From contig JAJXTE010000001.1 of the NCBI GenBank assembly GCA_021784115.1, positions 1-64,000 of the forward strand: a DNA stretch of 64,000 nucleotides. Reading direction: 5' to 3'. Every line of letters starts with the position of its first letter. The first letter of the stretch is position 1. The translations under genes were made by a program, and so were the position numbers. A model generated the notes under the pieces. It did not search any database. It saw nothing but the letters and a program-made list of their open reading frames with translations, and was not told where the DNA came from. This DNA comes from Pseudomonadota bacterium (GTDB lineage: Bacteria > Pseudomonadota > Gammaproteobacteria > Burkholderiales > Thiobacillaceae). Shown piece by piece: positions 45,014 to 54,232 of the stretch.

Positions 45014-47599
45014 TTACTTTGCCTGCGTTTCCACCTGCACCAGGGGTTCCTGGGGCACGTTCACCTGCGGGCGCGCACGTCGGCGGGTGGGGTGGAGGGC
45101 AGCAGCCGGTGCGGGCGTTTCGGCGATGCCCGTGGCGGGCGTCGTCGTCTCCACCTGCATCAGGCTGACCGGCTCGGCGTCGGGCCGGGCAGCGGGACGC
45201 CGGCGGCGGCGGGGCCGTGACGGCTCGCCGCTTTCAGCCGCGGCGGCCGCAGCGGCCGCCTGGGTTTCCACCTGCAGCAGGTCGGCCTTGCTGGCCGCCA
45301 GGTCTGCCAGGATGGTTGCGGGCGACGCAGTCACCCCGCCCGGCAGCGGTGCGCCGGGCGCGGCGGCCGTTTCCAGCTGCAGGGCCTGCTGCGCAGGAGG
45401 CGCCACCGGTGCGGGCGCGACCCTGGGCTTGCGCGCGATTTCGATGATCGCGCGGTAGCCGGCGGTCTCGATGACGGCGTGCGGCGTGGCAACGCCACCG
45501 GCCGCTGCCGTTTCCGGACGGGCTTCGCGCGGGCGTCGATTGCCGCGTCCGCGACGGCTGCGCGGCTCGCGCTTTTCTTCGCCTGCGGCTTCGCGCGGGG
45601 CTTCGGTGGCTTCCGTCACGCGGGGTGCGGCTTCAGCCTCGGGACGCGGCTTCGGCTGACGCGGCGGGCGCGGCTGTTTGGGCTGTTCGGCTGCGCGGGC
45701 CTCGCGACCCTCGCGCGCTTCGGCCTGGCGCGGCTCCTGCTGGCGTGCTTCGCCGGTGCGGGGCTCGCCCCGTCCTTCGCCGCGGCCGCGACGCTGGCCG
45801 GGCTTGCGCTCGCGCTCGCCGCGGCGCTCGCTCGGCCGTTCGCTGCGTGCAATGGCGGCAACCGGTTCGGCTGCGGGCAGGGCTTCGGCCGCAGGGGCTT
45901 CTTCGCCGCGCTTCTTGAACCAGCCGAAGATGCGCTCGAACAGTCCCCCCTGAGCCTGCGGCTCGGCCTGTACCACCGGCCGTGCCGCAGGACGTGCGGC
46001 CGGGACGGGCTGCGGCGGCGCGATCGACTTGACCGCAGCTTCCTGGCGCGCCGGCGCGGCCGCCGCCGCGGTCTGGTAGACGGATTCGGTTTCCGGCACG
46101 ACTGCCATCCTGTAGCTGGGCTCGGCCGCGCCGGTCAGGTTCAGTTCGTCGTGGCGGAGGCGGGTGATGGTGTAGTGCGGGGTCTCCATGTGGATGTTGG
46201 GGATCAACACCACATTGACCTTGAGGCGCGATTCGATGGTGTGGATATCGACGCGCTTCTCGTTGAGCAGGAAGGTGGCGACGTCGACCGGCAACTGCAC
46301 GTGCACGGCACCCGTGTTTTCCTTCATCGCTTCTTCCTGCAGGATGCGCAGGATGTGCAGGGCCGACGATTCGGTGCCGCGGATGTGGCCGGTGCCGTGG
46401 CAGCGCGGGCAGGGCGTGTAGCTGGTCTCGCCGAGCGAGGGCTGCAGCCGCTGGCGCGACATTTCCAGCAGGCCGAAGCGCGAGATCTTGCCGGTCTGCA
46501 CGCGGGCGCGGTCGTGATGCAGGGCATCGCGCAGGCGGTTCTCGACCTCGCGCTGATGCTTGGGGTTCTCCATGTCGATGAAGTCGATCACGATCAGGCC
46601 GCCCAGATCGCGCAGTCGCATCTGGCGCGCGACTTCGTCGGCCGCTTCGAGGTTGGTGTTGTAGGCGGTCTGCTCGACGTCGCTGCCCTTGGTGGCGCGC
46701 GCCGAGTTGACGTCGACCGACACCAGCGCCTCGGTGTGGTCGATGACGATGGCGCCGCCGGACGGCAGGTTGACCTGGCGCGAGAACGCCGACTCGATCT
46801 GGTGCTCGATCTGGAAGCGCGAGAACAGCGGCACGTCGTCACGGTAGAGCTTGACCTTGTTGACGTTGGCCGGCATCACGTGCGCCATGAACTGCTGCGC
46901 CTGCTCGTAGATGTCTTCGGTGTCGATCAGGAGTTCGCCGATGTCCGCCGAGAAGTAGTCGCGGATGGCGCGGATCACCAGGCTGCCTTCCTGGTAGATC
47001 AGGAACGCGCCTTTTTGCGAGGTGGAGGCGCCATCGATCGCCTTCCACAGGCTCAGCAGGTAGTTCAGGTCCCACTGGAATTCTTCGGCGCTGCGGCCGA
47101 TGCCGGCGGTGCGCGCGATCAGGCTCATGCCTTCGGGGATGTCGAGCTGCGCCAGGGTGTCGCGCAGTTCGTTGCGCTCCTCGCCCTCGATGCGGCGCGA
47201 GACGCCGCCGCCGCGCGGGTTGGTCGGCATCAGCACGACGTAGCGGCCGGCCAGCGAGACGTAGGTGGTGAGTGCGGCGCCCTTGTTGCCGCGCTCGTCC
47301 TTTTCCACCTGGACCAGCAGTTCCTGGCCTTCCTTCAGGTTTTCGGGGACGCGGCCGCCGTTGGGCAGGCAGGCACGGGAAATTTCCTTGAACGGCAGAA
47401 AGCCGTGGCGCTCGCAGCCGTAATCGACGAATGCGGCTTCCAGGCTGGGCTCGACGCGGGTGATGACGCCCTTGTAGATGTTGCCCTTGCGTTGTTCCTT
47501 GCTGGCGGACTCGATGTCAAGGTCGACGAGCTTCTGTCCGTCGACGATGGCAACCCGGAGTTCTTCCGCCTGGGTTGCGTTGAAAAGCATGCGCTTCAT
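45014..47599 (-). CDS. rne: ribonuclease E
   Basis: RNase E (861 aa) initiates mRNA decay and processes rRNA and tRNA. The catalytic half includes an S1 domain (~35-120, [23 protein letters not shown]), the DNase-like catalytic site ([19 protein letters not shown]) and the Zn-link [10 protein letters not shown] near 410. The C-terminal half is low-complexity: an amphipathic segment [13 protein letters not shown] near 550 likely to bind the membrane, Arg/Glu-rich and Pro-rich tracts, and four repeated LxQVET-type motifs (~739-861) of unknown partner. It starts 397 bp from divergent rluC; in enterics the rne leader is autoregulatory. Confidence 0.95.
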   Translation of the reverse strand: MKRMLFNATQAEELRVAIVDGQKLVDLDIESASKEQRKGNIYKGVITRVEPSLEAAFVDYGCERHGFLPFKEISRACLPNGGRVPENLKEGQELLVQVEKDERGNKGAALTTYVSLAGRYVVLMPTNPRGGGVSRRIEGEERNELRDTLAQLDIPEGMSLIARTAGIGRSAEEFQWDLNYLLSLWKAIDGASTSQKGAFLIYQEGSLVIRAIRDYFSADIGELLIDTEDIYEQAQQFMAHVMPANVNKVKLYRDDVPLFSRFQIEHQIESAFSRQVNLPSGGAIVIDHTEALVSVDVNSARATKGSDVEQTAYNTNLEAADEVARQMRLRDLGGLIVIDFIDMENPKHQREVENRLRDALHHDRARVQTGKISRFGLLEMSRQRLQPSLGETSYTPCPRCHGTGHIRGTESSALHILRILQEEAMKENTGAVHVQLPVDVATFLLNEKRVDIHTIESRLKVNVVLIPNIHMETPHYTITRLRHDELNLTGAAEPSYRMAVVPETESVYQTAAAAAPARQEAAVKSIAPPQPVPAARPAARPVVQAEPQAQGGLFERIFGWFKKRGEEAPAAEALPAAEPVAAIARSERPSERRGERERKPGQRRGRGEGRGEPRTGEARQQEPRQAEAREGREARAAEQPKQPRPPRQPKPRPEAEAAPRVTEATEAPREAAGEEKREPRSRRGRGNRRPREARPETAAAGGVATPHAVIETAGYRAIIEIARKPRVAPAPVAPPAQQALQLETAAAPGAPLPGGVTASPATILADLAASKADLLQVETQAAAAAAAAESGEPSRPRRRRRPAARPDAEPVSLMQVETTTPATGIAETPAPAAALHPTRRRARPQVNVPQEPLVQVETQAK

Positions 47600-47996
47600 T
47601 GTTTACTCCCGCGCGCGTGCATACGGGACAGGCCAGACTGCCGCCTTGTGTCAGCGGCTCATGCGATCACGGGTTGGGTTGGTGAATTGGCATGGAGTAA
47701 AAATGTCCTGTTCCTGGAGAGTGTCGCCGGCTAGGCCGGGGCGGTCTTTCCGATTCCCGCTGGCAGGGAGCCGAGCGTGAATGCTGATTTCGTATGCTTC
47801 TTGTCGCGTCATTGATAACATCGCTGCTTTGCCGATTGCGCGGGGCGGGTGGCTTCGACTGTCCGCGCCAACTTGAATGTGGGCTGGGCGGCAGGAATCC
47901 AGACGGGCCGGGCTGGCGGCGGCCGGTGAGCGTTTTAACCGGCAGGGTATCCAAATAGATCAGGCAAAAAACCAGCCTGAACCGGCGGTAGTGTAT
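47600..47996. other. 397-bp divergent region between rne and rluC
   Basis: No gene is seen. The region must contain the promoters of both rne and rluC and an rne leader, possibly several hundred nucleotides long, but no clear terminator or riboswitch fold was found by eye. The short plus-strand start of the rluC track ORF (47877-47996) is not supported. Confidence 0.5.
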
Positions 47997-48962
47997 ATGA
48001 AAATGAAGGACTTAGAGAAAGATTCGGTCAGGCGGGTGAAGATCGACGACAGCGCCGACAGTCAGCGCCTGGACAACTTTCTGATGGCGCGTCTGAAGGG
48101 CGTGCCGAAAAGCCGCATCTACAAGCTGGTGCGGGGCGGCGAGGTGCGCATCAACGGTGGCCGCGTCGACGTCAGCTATCGCCTGAAACTGGGTGACGAG
48201 GTCCGCATTCCGCCGGTGCGCGTGGCCGTGCCCGTGATCACCCCCGCCACCCACCTGCCGCAGGGCGGCATCCGCCTGCTGCCGAGCATCCTGTATCGCG
48301 ACGACGCCCTGATCGCGCTGAACAAGCCGGCCGGCATGGCAGTACACGGCGGCAGTGGCATTTCGCGCGGGGTGATCGAGCAGATGCGGCTGGAACTGCC
48401 GGAATGCCGCTACATGGAACTGGTGCACCGGCTCGACCGCGAGACCTCGGGCGTCCTGCTGATCGCGCTGAAGCGGCGCGCGCTGGTCGGGCTGCACGCG
48501 GCGATGCGCGACGGCAGGATCGAGAAGCGCTACCTCACGCTGGTGGCCGGGCGCTGGCCGAATCCCGTCCAGCATGTGAAACTGCCGCTGCACAAGCGCG
48601 TCACCGACGAGGGCGAGAAGCGCGTCACGGTGCGCGATGAAGGCCAGACTGCGCACACCATCTTCCGCCGCCTGCAGGTGTTCTCTGACTTCACCCTGCT
48701 GGAAGCGGAACTGAAAACCGGGCGCACCCATCAGATACGGGTGCATACCTCGCATCTGGGTTTCCCGATCGCGGGGGACGACAAATACGGGGATTTCGAA
48801 CTCAACAAGCGGCTGGTCAAACGGGGACTGAAGCGCATGTTCCTGCACGCCGCCAAGCTGGTGTTCGAGCATCCCATTTCGGGCGAGCGCATGCTGATCG
48901 AGGCGCCCCTGCCCGATGATTTGACCACGTTTCTGGATACGTTGAATGCCCAGGCAATTTGA
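47997..48962 (+). CDS. rluC: 23S rRNA pseudouridine synthase RluC
   Basis: RluC (321 aa) makes pseudouridine at positions 955, 2504 and 2580 of 23S rRNA (E. coli numbering). An N-terminal S4 RNA-binding domain (QRLDNFLMARLKGVPKSRIYKLVRGGEVRING) precedes the RluA-type catalytic domain with the active-site Asp in HRLDRETSGVLL. KTGRTHQIRVH and the C-terminal HAAKLVF element are also present. The start was moved to the ATG at 47997. It begins a five-gene run (rluC-HAD-Rieske-sppA-rof) with overlapping genes. Confidence 0.94.
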   Translation: MKMKDLEKDSVRRVKIDDSADSQRLDNFLMARLKGVPKSRIYKLVRGGEVRINGGRVDVSYRLKLGDEVRIPPVRVAVPVITPATHLPQGGIRLLPSILYRDDALIALNKPAGMAVHGGSGISRGVIEQMRLELPECRYMELVHRLDRETSGVLLIALKRRALVGLHAAMRDGRIEKRYLTLVAGRWPNPVQHVKLPLHKRVTDEGEKRVTVRDEGQTAHTIFRRLQVFSDFTLLEAELKTGRTHQIRVHTSHLGFPIAGDDKYGDFELNKRLVKRGLKRMFLHAAKLVFEHPISGERMLIEAPLPDDLTTFLDTLNAQAI

Positions 48963-49602
48963 CTTACTGATTTTCGACTGGGACGGCACCCTGATGGATT
49001 CCGCGGGCGTGATCGTCGACTCCATCCAGCGTGCCTGCGAGGATATTGGCCTCGCCGCGCCGAGCGAGCGCGCATCGCGCCAGATCATCGGCCTCGGCCT
49101 GGTCCAGGCGCTGCAGGCCCTGCTGCCCGATCTGCCGGCCGACGACTATCCGCGCCTGGTGGACCGCTACCGCCATCATTATCTCGGCCGCGACGCCGAC
49201 CTGCCGCTGTTCGAAGGGGTGGCCGGCGGCATCCGCGACCTGCACGAGCAGGGCTTCCAGTTGGCCGTGGCCACCGGCAAAAGCCGCATCGGCCTCGAGC
49301 GTGCCCTCGAAGCCAGCGGTCTCGGGCCGTGGTTCACCGCCACCCGTTGCGCCGACCAGACGCACTCCAAGCCGCACCCGGCGATGGTGCTGGAACTGAT
49401 AGCCGAACTCGATGCCGACCCCGCCCGCACCCTGGTGATCGGCGACACCAGCCACGATCTTCTGATGGCGTCGAGCGCCGGCGTCGCCAGCCTGGGGGTG
49501 ACCTACGGCGCGCACGAGGCGGGCGACCTGCATCCGCACGCGCCGCTTGCCCTGATGGACAGTTTTGTCGAGGTGTATGCATGGCTCGTAGCGAACGCCT
49601 GA
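48946..49602 (+). CDS. HAD-superfamily phosphatase (phosphoglycolate phosphatase-like)
   Basis: A 218-aa HAD subclass IA hydrolase. Motif I DWDGTLMDS (nucleophile Asp near residue 11), motif II TGKS, motif III Lys in HSKPHPAM and motif IV GDTSHDLLMA are intact. The substrate cannot be told from sequence. It overlaps rluC by 17 bp and the Rieske gene by 22 bp. Confidence 0.9.
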   Translation: MPRQFDLLIFDWDGTLMDSAGVIVDSIQRACEDIGLAAPSERASRQIIGLGLVQALQALLPDLPADDYPRLVDRYRHHYLGRDADLPLFEGVAGGIRDLHEQGFQLAVATGKSRIGLERALEASGLGPWFTATRCADQTHSKPHPAMVLELIAELDADPARTLVIGDTSHDLLMASSAGVASLGVTYGAHEAGDLHPHAPLALMDSFVEVYAWLVANA

Positions 49603-49931
49603 TCTGCGCCGCCAGCGACCTCGCCGAACTCGGCCGCGGCATGCGTTTCGAGCTGACCCGTTTCGGCCAGCCACAGCAGGCCTTCGTTGTGCGTTATGAC
49701 GGCCAGCCGCGCGCTTTTCTCAACCAGTGCGGCCACGTGCCGGTGGAACTCGACTGGCAGGAGGGCGAATTCTTCGACGACTCGCGGCTATACTTGATCT
49801 GCTCCACGCACGGCGCGCTCTACCACCCGGCAAGCGGACATTGCGTCGGTGGCCGCTGCGCCGGACGCGGCCTGATCCCGGTCCCGGTCGTTGAACGCGA
49901 CGGCCATGTTTATCTGATGGAAGAACAATGA
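49581..49931 (+). CDS. Rieske [2Fe-2S] domain protein
   Basis: A 116-aa stand-alone Rieske ferredoxin. The cluster ligands are CGH in NQCGHVPVEL and CSTH in ICSTHGALYHP, which give the C-x-H / C-x2-H pattern. It has no signal peptide and is likely a cytoplasmic electron carrier. The ATG at 49581 lies inside the HAD gene end, and its own stop overlaps sppA by ATGA. The electron partner is unknown. Confidence 0.9.
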   Translation: MARSERLICAASDLAELGRGMRFELTRFGQPQQAFVVRYDGQPRAFLNQCGHVPVELDWQEGEFFDDSRLYLICSTHGALYHPASGHCVGGRCAGRGLIPVPVVERDGHVYLMEEQ

Positions 49932-50878
49932 GCGAGCAAGAAAAACCTGCCCCGGCAAACTGGGAACGTGACGTGCTGGAAAAACTGGCGCTGTCGGCAA
50001 TTCAGGAGCAGCGCCGCAGCCGCCATTGGAGCATCCTGTTCAAGACGCTGGGGTTCCTCTATCTCTTCATCGTGCTGTTTCTCGCGGCCGGCTGGTTCGG
50101 GTCGGACGGCGTGTCCATCAAGGAACACACTGCGCTGGTCGACCTGCAGGGCGAGATCGCATCCGACAAGGCCAGTGCCGATACCGTGATCGCCAGCCTG
50201 CAGAGCGCGTTCGACGACAAGAAGACCAAAGGCGTGATCCTGCGCATCAACAGCCCCGGCGGCAGCCCGGTTCAGGCCGGCCAGATCCATGACGAGATCA
50301 AGCGCCTGCGTGCCCTGCATCCGGATATCCCGCTGTATGTCGTGGTGGACGACATCTGCGCCTCGGGCGGCTATTACGTCGCTGTCGCGGCCGACAAGAT
50401 CTTCGTCGACAAGGCCAGCATCGTCGGCTCCATCGGCGTGCTGATGGACGGCTTCGGCTTTACCCAGACCATGCAGAAACTCGGCGTCGAACGCCGCCTG
50501 CTCACCGCGGGCGTCAACAAGGGCTTCCTCGATCCCTTCTCGCCGGTCGATCCGAAGCAGGAAGCCTATGCCAAGCAGATGCTCGAAGAAATCCACGGCC
50601 AGTTCATCGACGTGGTTCGCGAAGGCCGCGGCAAGCGCCTGAAGGAGACCCCCGAGATGTTCAGCGGCCTGGTATGGAGCGGCGAGAAGAGCATCCAGTT
50701 GGGCCTCGCCGACGGCTACGGCACCGTTGAATCGGTCGCGCGCGACGTCATCAAGGCCAAGGACGTCGTCGACTTCACCCAGCACGAGGGCCTCGCCGAG
50801 CGGCTGGCCGGGCGCCTGGGGGCGTCGATGGCAACGGCGCTGGCGCCGTTCGAAAAGGCGGGCGTCACCCTGCGTTGA
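49928..50878 (+). CDS. sppA: signal peptide peptidase SppA (S49 family)
   Basis: A 316-aa S49 peptidase anchored by one N-terminal helix (TLGFLYLFIVLFLAAGWFG). The Ser nucleophile is in DDICASGGYYVAVAADKI and the general-base Lys in VDKASIVGSIGVL, a single-domain arrangement. It degrades cleaved signal peptides in the inner membrane. It overlaps both neighbours by 4 bp (ATGA and TTGA), so the run is coupled. Confidence 0.94.
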   Translation: MSEQEKPAPANWERDVLEKLALSAIQEQRRSRHWSILFKTLGFLYLFIVLFLAAGWFGSDGVSIKEHTALVDLQGEIASDKASADTVIASLQSAFDDKKTKGVILRINSPGGSPVQAGQIHDEIKRLRALHPDIPLYVVVDDICASGGYYVAVAADKIFVDKASIVGSIGVLMDGFGFTQTMQKLGVERRLLTAGVNKGFLDPFSPVDPKQEAYAKQMLEEIHGQFIDVVREGRGKRLKETPEMFSGLVWSGEKSIQLGLADGYGTVESVARDVIKAKDVVDFTQHEGLAERLAGRLGASMATALAPFEKAGVTLR

Positions 50879-51087
50879 GCGATTACCAGCCGATCGCCTG
50901 CGTCCAGCACGAGCGCCTGGAATTTGCCGCGCTCACAAAGCAGTGGCTGGAGGTGACGATAGGCGGCGGCATGGCGCAACGCCTGCTGCCGCTTGACGTG
51001 TATACCCGCGATGGCGCCGAATGGCTGAAGGCGCAAACCGAAGCAGGCGAGCTTGTGACGGCCAGGCTCGACGCGCTGAAATTCTGA
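50875..51087 (+). CDS. rof: Rof/YaeO-like Rho-inhibiting small protein
   Basis: A 70-aa protein. The string DYQPIACVQHERLEFAAL... with the strand-rich remainder resembles E. coli Rof (YaeO), which binds Rho and prevents termination. The start is a TTG that overlaps the sppA stop (TTGA), so translation depends on sppA. This call rests on the short sequence pattern and length and is moderate. Confidence 0.7.
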   Translation: MSDYQPIACVQHERLEFAALTKQWLEVTIGGGMAQRLLPLDVYTRDGAEWLKAQTEAGELVTARLDALKF

Positions 51088-51091
51088 GCGC

Positions 51092-51793
51092 CTAACTCCC
51101 AATACCGAACACCACGAGTCGATCCCTGACCGCCTCGGCTTGCCCACGCCAGCTGCCGGCGCGGCGGGTCTGGATCAATTGGCTGGGCAGGCTGAGGTCG
51201 GCACCGACGCTGACGAGGGTGTCGGGCGACAGCGCGGTGGCCAGCGCGTCGAGCAGGGCGACGCTGCGGTACGGCGTTTCGATGAACAGCTGGGTGGCGC
51301 GGTCGCGGCGCGCGGTGTTTTCGAGTTCGCGGATGGCCTGGCTGCGCTCCGGCTCCTTCGCAGGGAGGTAGCCGTGGAACGCGAAGCGCTGCCCGCCGAG
51401 GCCCGAGGCCATCAGCGCCAGCAGAATCGACGACGGGCCGATCAGCGGCACCACCCGGATCGTCTCGCGATGTGCGGCCAGGACCAGCGCCGCGCCGGGA
51501 TCGGCCACAGCCGGGCAGCCCGCTTCCGACAACAGGCCGACGTCGTGGCCGGCCTTGAGCGGCGCCAGCAAGGTGGCGATTGCGGTGGCCGGCGTGTGTT
51601 CGTTGAGCTCCTCGATGTGCAGCGCCTGGATCGGCTGCGGATGGCCCATCGCCTTCAGGTGCGCGCGCGCCGTTTTGGCGCGTTCGACGACGAAGTGATC
51701 GAGTCGCCGCGCAACCGCGAGCGTGTCGGGCGGCAGGCAGGTTTCCGGGCTGACCGGCCCCAGTGGCACCGGGATCAGGTAGAGGGTGGCCAC
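51092..51793 (-). CDS. tetrapyrrole-methylase-fold SAM methyltransferase (RsmI-like)
   Basis: A 233-aa protein of the RsmI/YraL group: LYLIPVPLGPVSPETCLP at the start, GLLSEAGCPAVADPGAALV near 85, then PLIGPSSILLALMASGLGG and a FHGYLPAKEPER region. RsmI methylates C1402 of 16S rRNA; this is a shorter, diverged paralogue, so its substrate is uncertain. It is the last gene of the pycA-pycB-maf run, 6 bp after maf. Confidence 0.85.
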   Translation of the reverse strand: MATLYLIPVPLGPVSPETCLPPDTLAVARRLDHFVVERAKTARAHLKAMGHPQPIQALHIEELNEHTPATAIATLLAPLKAGHDVGLLSEAGCPAVADPGAALVLAAHRETIRVVPLIGPSSILLALMASGLGGQRFAFHGYLPAKEPERSQAIRELENTARRDRATQLFIETPYRSVALLDALATALSPDTLVSVGADLSLPSQLIQTRRAGSWRGQAEAVRDRLVVFGIGS

Positions 51794-51799
51794 ACTAAG

Positions 51800-52390
51800 T
51801 TACACCGAGTGCCATGTGAGGACGTCGACACCTTCGTTCAGCAGCATTTCGGTCAGCGCCATCAAGGGTAATCCGATCAGCGCAGTGGGGTCGGGGCTGT
51901 CCATGCGTTCCATCAGGGCGATGCCGAGCGATTCGCTCTTCGCCGAGCCGGCGCAGTCGTAGGGCTGCTCCTTCTTCAGGTAGGCCTCGATCTGCGCGTC
52001 GCTGAGCGGCCGGATGTGCACCACGGTCGGCACGTCGCGCGTTTGGGTGTGGCCGGTGCGGCTGTTCAGCAGCGTCAGCGCGGTGTGGAACACCATGGCC
52101 TTGCCCTGCATTTTTTTCAGATGGGCAAAGGCCTTGTCGAAATTGCCGGGCTTGCCGAGCTGCTCGTCGTCGAGCATCAGCACCTGGTCCGAGCCGATGA
52201 TCAGCGCGTCGGGATACGCCGAGGCCGCAGCCTGCGCCTTCAGCACCGACAGGCGCAGCGCAGTGGCCGACGGGGTTTCGCCCGGCAGCGGGGTTTCGTC
52301 GACGTCGGGCGACAGGATTTCGAACGGGAGATGCAGGCGCGACAGCAGTTCGCGCCGGTAGCGCGAAGTCGACGCGAGGACGAGTGTCAT
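51800..52390 (-). CDS. Maf-like nucleotide pyrophosphatase (YceF type)
   Basis: A 196-aa Maf/Ham1-fold enzyme that hydrolyses non-canonical or modified NTPs; the YceF branch prefers m7GTP. The N-terminal LVLASTSRYRRELLSRL, DETPLPGE and GSDQVLMLDDEQLGKP elements are conserved. The start overlaps the pycB stop (ATGA). It lies far from the yceD-rpmF gene pair next to which maf-2 sits in many bacteria. Confidence 0.92.
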   Translation of the reverse strand: MTLVLASTSRYRRELLSRLHLPFEILSPDVDETPLPGETPSATALRLSVLKAQAAASAYPDALIIGSDQVLMLDDEQLGKPGNFDKAFAHLKKMQGKAMVFHTALTLLNSRTGHTQTRDVPTVVHIRPLSDAQIEAYLKKEQPYDCAGSAKSESLGIALMERMDSPDPTALIGLPLMALTEMLLNEGVDVLTWHSV

Positions 52391-54231
52391 TCCGGCTGGA
52401 TCTCGACCAGCGCCATGTCGGGTGTCACCGCGTCGCCTTTCTTGGCGAAGATGCTGATGACCACGCCGGCGATCGGCGCCTGCACTTCGTTCTCCATCTT
52501 CATCGCTTCGATCACCAGCACGCCGTCGCCGGCCTTGACCGTCTGGCCGATGCTCACCAGCACGTCGACGACGGTGCCGGGCATAGCGGCAGTGACGTGG
52601 CCGGGGTGGCTGGCGCGCGGCTTCTGGCCGGTAGCGGGCGCAGCGGCGGTTTTGCGCGGCGTGCTGTCGCCGCTGCTGGATACCGCGACCTCGTTCAGCG
52701 GTTCGACCAGCACTTCTTCCGACACGCCGTCGATCGATACGAAATAGGGTCGTTGCGCGGCGTCGCTGCGGCCGCTGCCCGACAGCTTGATGTGATAGGT
52801 TTCGCCGTGCAGCGTGATCTTGAATTCGTCGGCGGCGTAGCGCGGACCGCTGTCCTGCTCCGAGGCGCCCGGCGGCAACAACTGCTCGGGCTTGAGGCTG
52901 CCGGCTGCGCGCTCCTGCAGCCAGGTCTTGCCGATTTCGGGGAACATGGCGTAGGTCAGCACGTCCTCGTCGGACTTGGCCAGCCCCTCGATTTCGCCCC
53001 GCAGCTTGTCGAGTTCGTCGGCGATCAGGTCGGCCGGCCGGCAGGTGGTGACCTCGAGGTCACCGATGGCGAGCTTGCGCACTTCTTCGTTGACGTGCCC
53101 CGGTGCCTTGCCATAGCGGCCCTGCAGATAGAGCTTCACCTCGTTGGTGACCGATTTGTAGCGCTCGCCCGTGAGCACGTTCAACGCGGCCTGGGTGCCG
53201 ACGATCTGCGAGGTCGGCGTGACCAGCGGCGGGTAGCCGAGGTCTTCGCGCACCCGCGGAATTTCGTCGAGCACGGCGTCCATGCGGTCAATCGCGCCCT
53301 GTTCCTTCATCTGGTTGGCCAGGTTGGAGATCATCCCGCCCGGCACCTGGTTGATCAGCACGCGCGTGTCGGTGCCGGTGAAGGCCGATTCGAACTGCCA
53401 GTATTTCTTGCGTACGTCCTTGAAGTAGGCCGAGATCTCCTCGATCAGCGGCAGCGACAGCCCGGTGTCATAGGCGGTGCCGGCGAGCGCGGCGACCAGG
53501 CTCTGTGTGGTGGGGTGGCTGGCACCCTCGGCAAACGCGCCGACGCAGGTGTCGAGGATGGTGGCGCCGGCTTCCACCGCCTTCAGGTGCGTCATGTGCG
53601 CCAGGCCGGATGTTGCGTGACTGTGGGTGTGAAGGGGCAGATGCGTGGCTTCGCGGATCGCGCACACCAGGTCGTACGCAGTATAGGGGGTGAGCAGGCC
53701 CGCCATGTCCTTGATCGCGATGGTGTCGCAGCCCATCTCGGTCAGCGCCTTGGCGAGTCCGACGAAATGCGGGATGTCGTGCACCGGGCTGGTGGTGTAG
53801 CAGATCGCGCCTTCGGCGTGCTTGCCGGCGGCTTTCACCGCTTCGATCGAGACGCGCAGGTTGCGCATGTCGTTCATGGCGTCGAACACGCGGAACACGT
53901 CGACGCCATTGTCGGCCGACTTCTGCACGAAGGCCCGCACCACGTCGTCGGAATAGTTGCGGTAGCCGAGCAGGTTCTGTCCGCGCAGCAGCATCTGGAT
54001 GCGCGTGTTGGGCAGTGCCTTCCTGAGCTTGCGCAGGCGTTGCCACGGATCCTCGCGCAGGAAGCGTACGCAGGCGTCAAAGGTCGCGCCACCCCAGGCT
54101 TCCAGCGACCAGAATCCGACCGAATCGAGTTTGCCGCAGATCGGCAGCATGTCCTCGGTGCGCATGCGGGTGGCGATGAGCGACTGGTGGCCGTCGCGCA
54201 GGACGAGATCGGTTACGAAAACTTTGGTCAT
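52387..54231 (-). CDS. pycB: pyruvate carboxylase subunit B (carboxyltransferase + biotin carrier)
   Basis: A 614-aa protein combining a pyruvate carboxyltransferase TIM-barrel domain (~1-300, VTDLVLRDGHQSLIATRMRTEDM), a PYC/OadA domain and a biotinyl carrier at the C-terminus (EAMKMEN near 580). With the adjacent biotin carboxylase subunit it converts pyruvate to oxaloacetate with ATP and bicarbonate. OadA-type oxaloacetate decarboxylase is an alternative, but the OadB/OadG membrane subunits are missing and the biotin carboxylase gene is next to it, favouring pyruvate carboxylase. Confidence 0.9.
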   Translation of the reverse strand: MTKVFVTDLVLRDGHQSLIATRMRTEDMLPICGKLDSVGFWSLEAWGGATFDACVRFLREDPWQRLRKLRKALPNTRIQMLLRGQNLLGYRNYSDDVVRAFVQKSADNGVDVFRVFDAMNDMRNLRVSIEAVKAAGKHAEGAICYTTSPVHDIPHFVGLAKALTEMGCDTIAIKDMAGLLTPYTAYDLVCAIREATHLPLHTHSHATSGLAHMTHLKAVEAGATILDTCVGAFAEGASHPTTQSLVAALAGTAYDTGLSLPLIEEISAYFKDVRKKYWQFESAFTGTDTRVLINQVPGGMISNLANQMKEQGAIDRMDAVLDEIPRVREDLGYPPLVTPTSQIVGTQAALNVLTGERYKSVTNEVKLYLQGRYGKAPGHVNEEVRKLAIGDLEVTTCRPADLIADELDKLRGEIEGLAKSDEDVLTYAMFPEIGKTWLQERAAGSLKPEQLLPPGASEQDSGPRYAADEFKITLHGETYHIKLSGSGRSDAAQRPYFVSIDGVSEEVLVEPLNEVAVSSSGDSTPRKTAAAPATGQKPRASHPGHVTAAMPGTVVDVLVSIGQTVKAGDGVLVIEAMKMENEVQAPIAGVVISIFAKKGDAVTPDMALVEIQPE

Positions 54232-54232
54232 G

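Noticed and set aside
45479-47734. 751-aa plus-strand ORF
   Set aside because: Antisense to rne, which has intact S1, catalytic and Zn-link motifs; the ORF reflects third-position GC bias only.
52387-54231. Oxaloacetate decarboxylase alpha subunit (OadA)
   Set aside because: Domains are the same, but OadB/OadG genes are absent and a biotin carboxylase gene adjoins, so pyruvate carboxylase subunit B is preferred.
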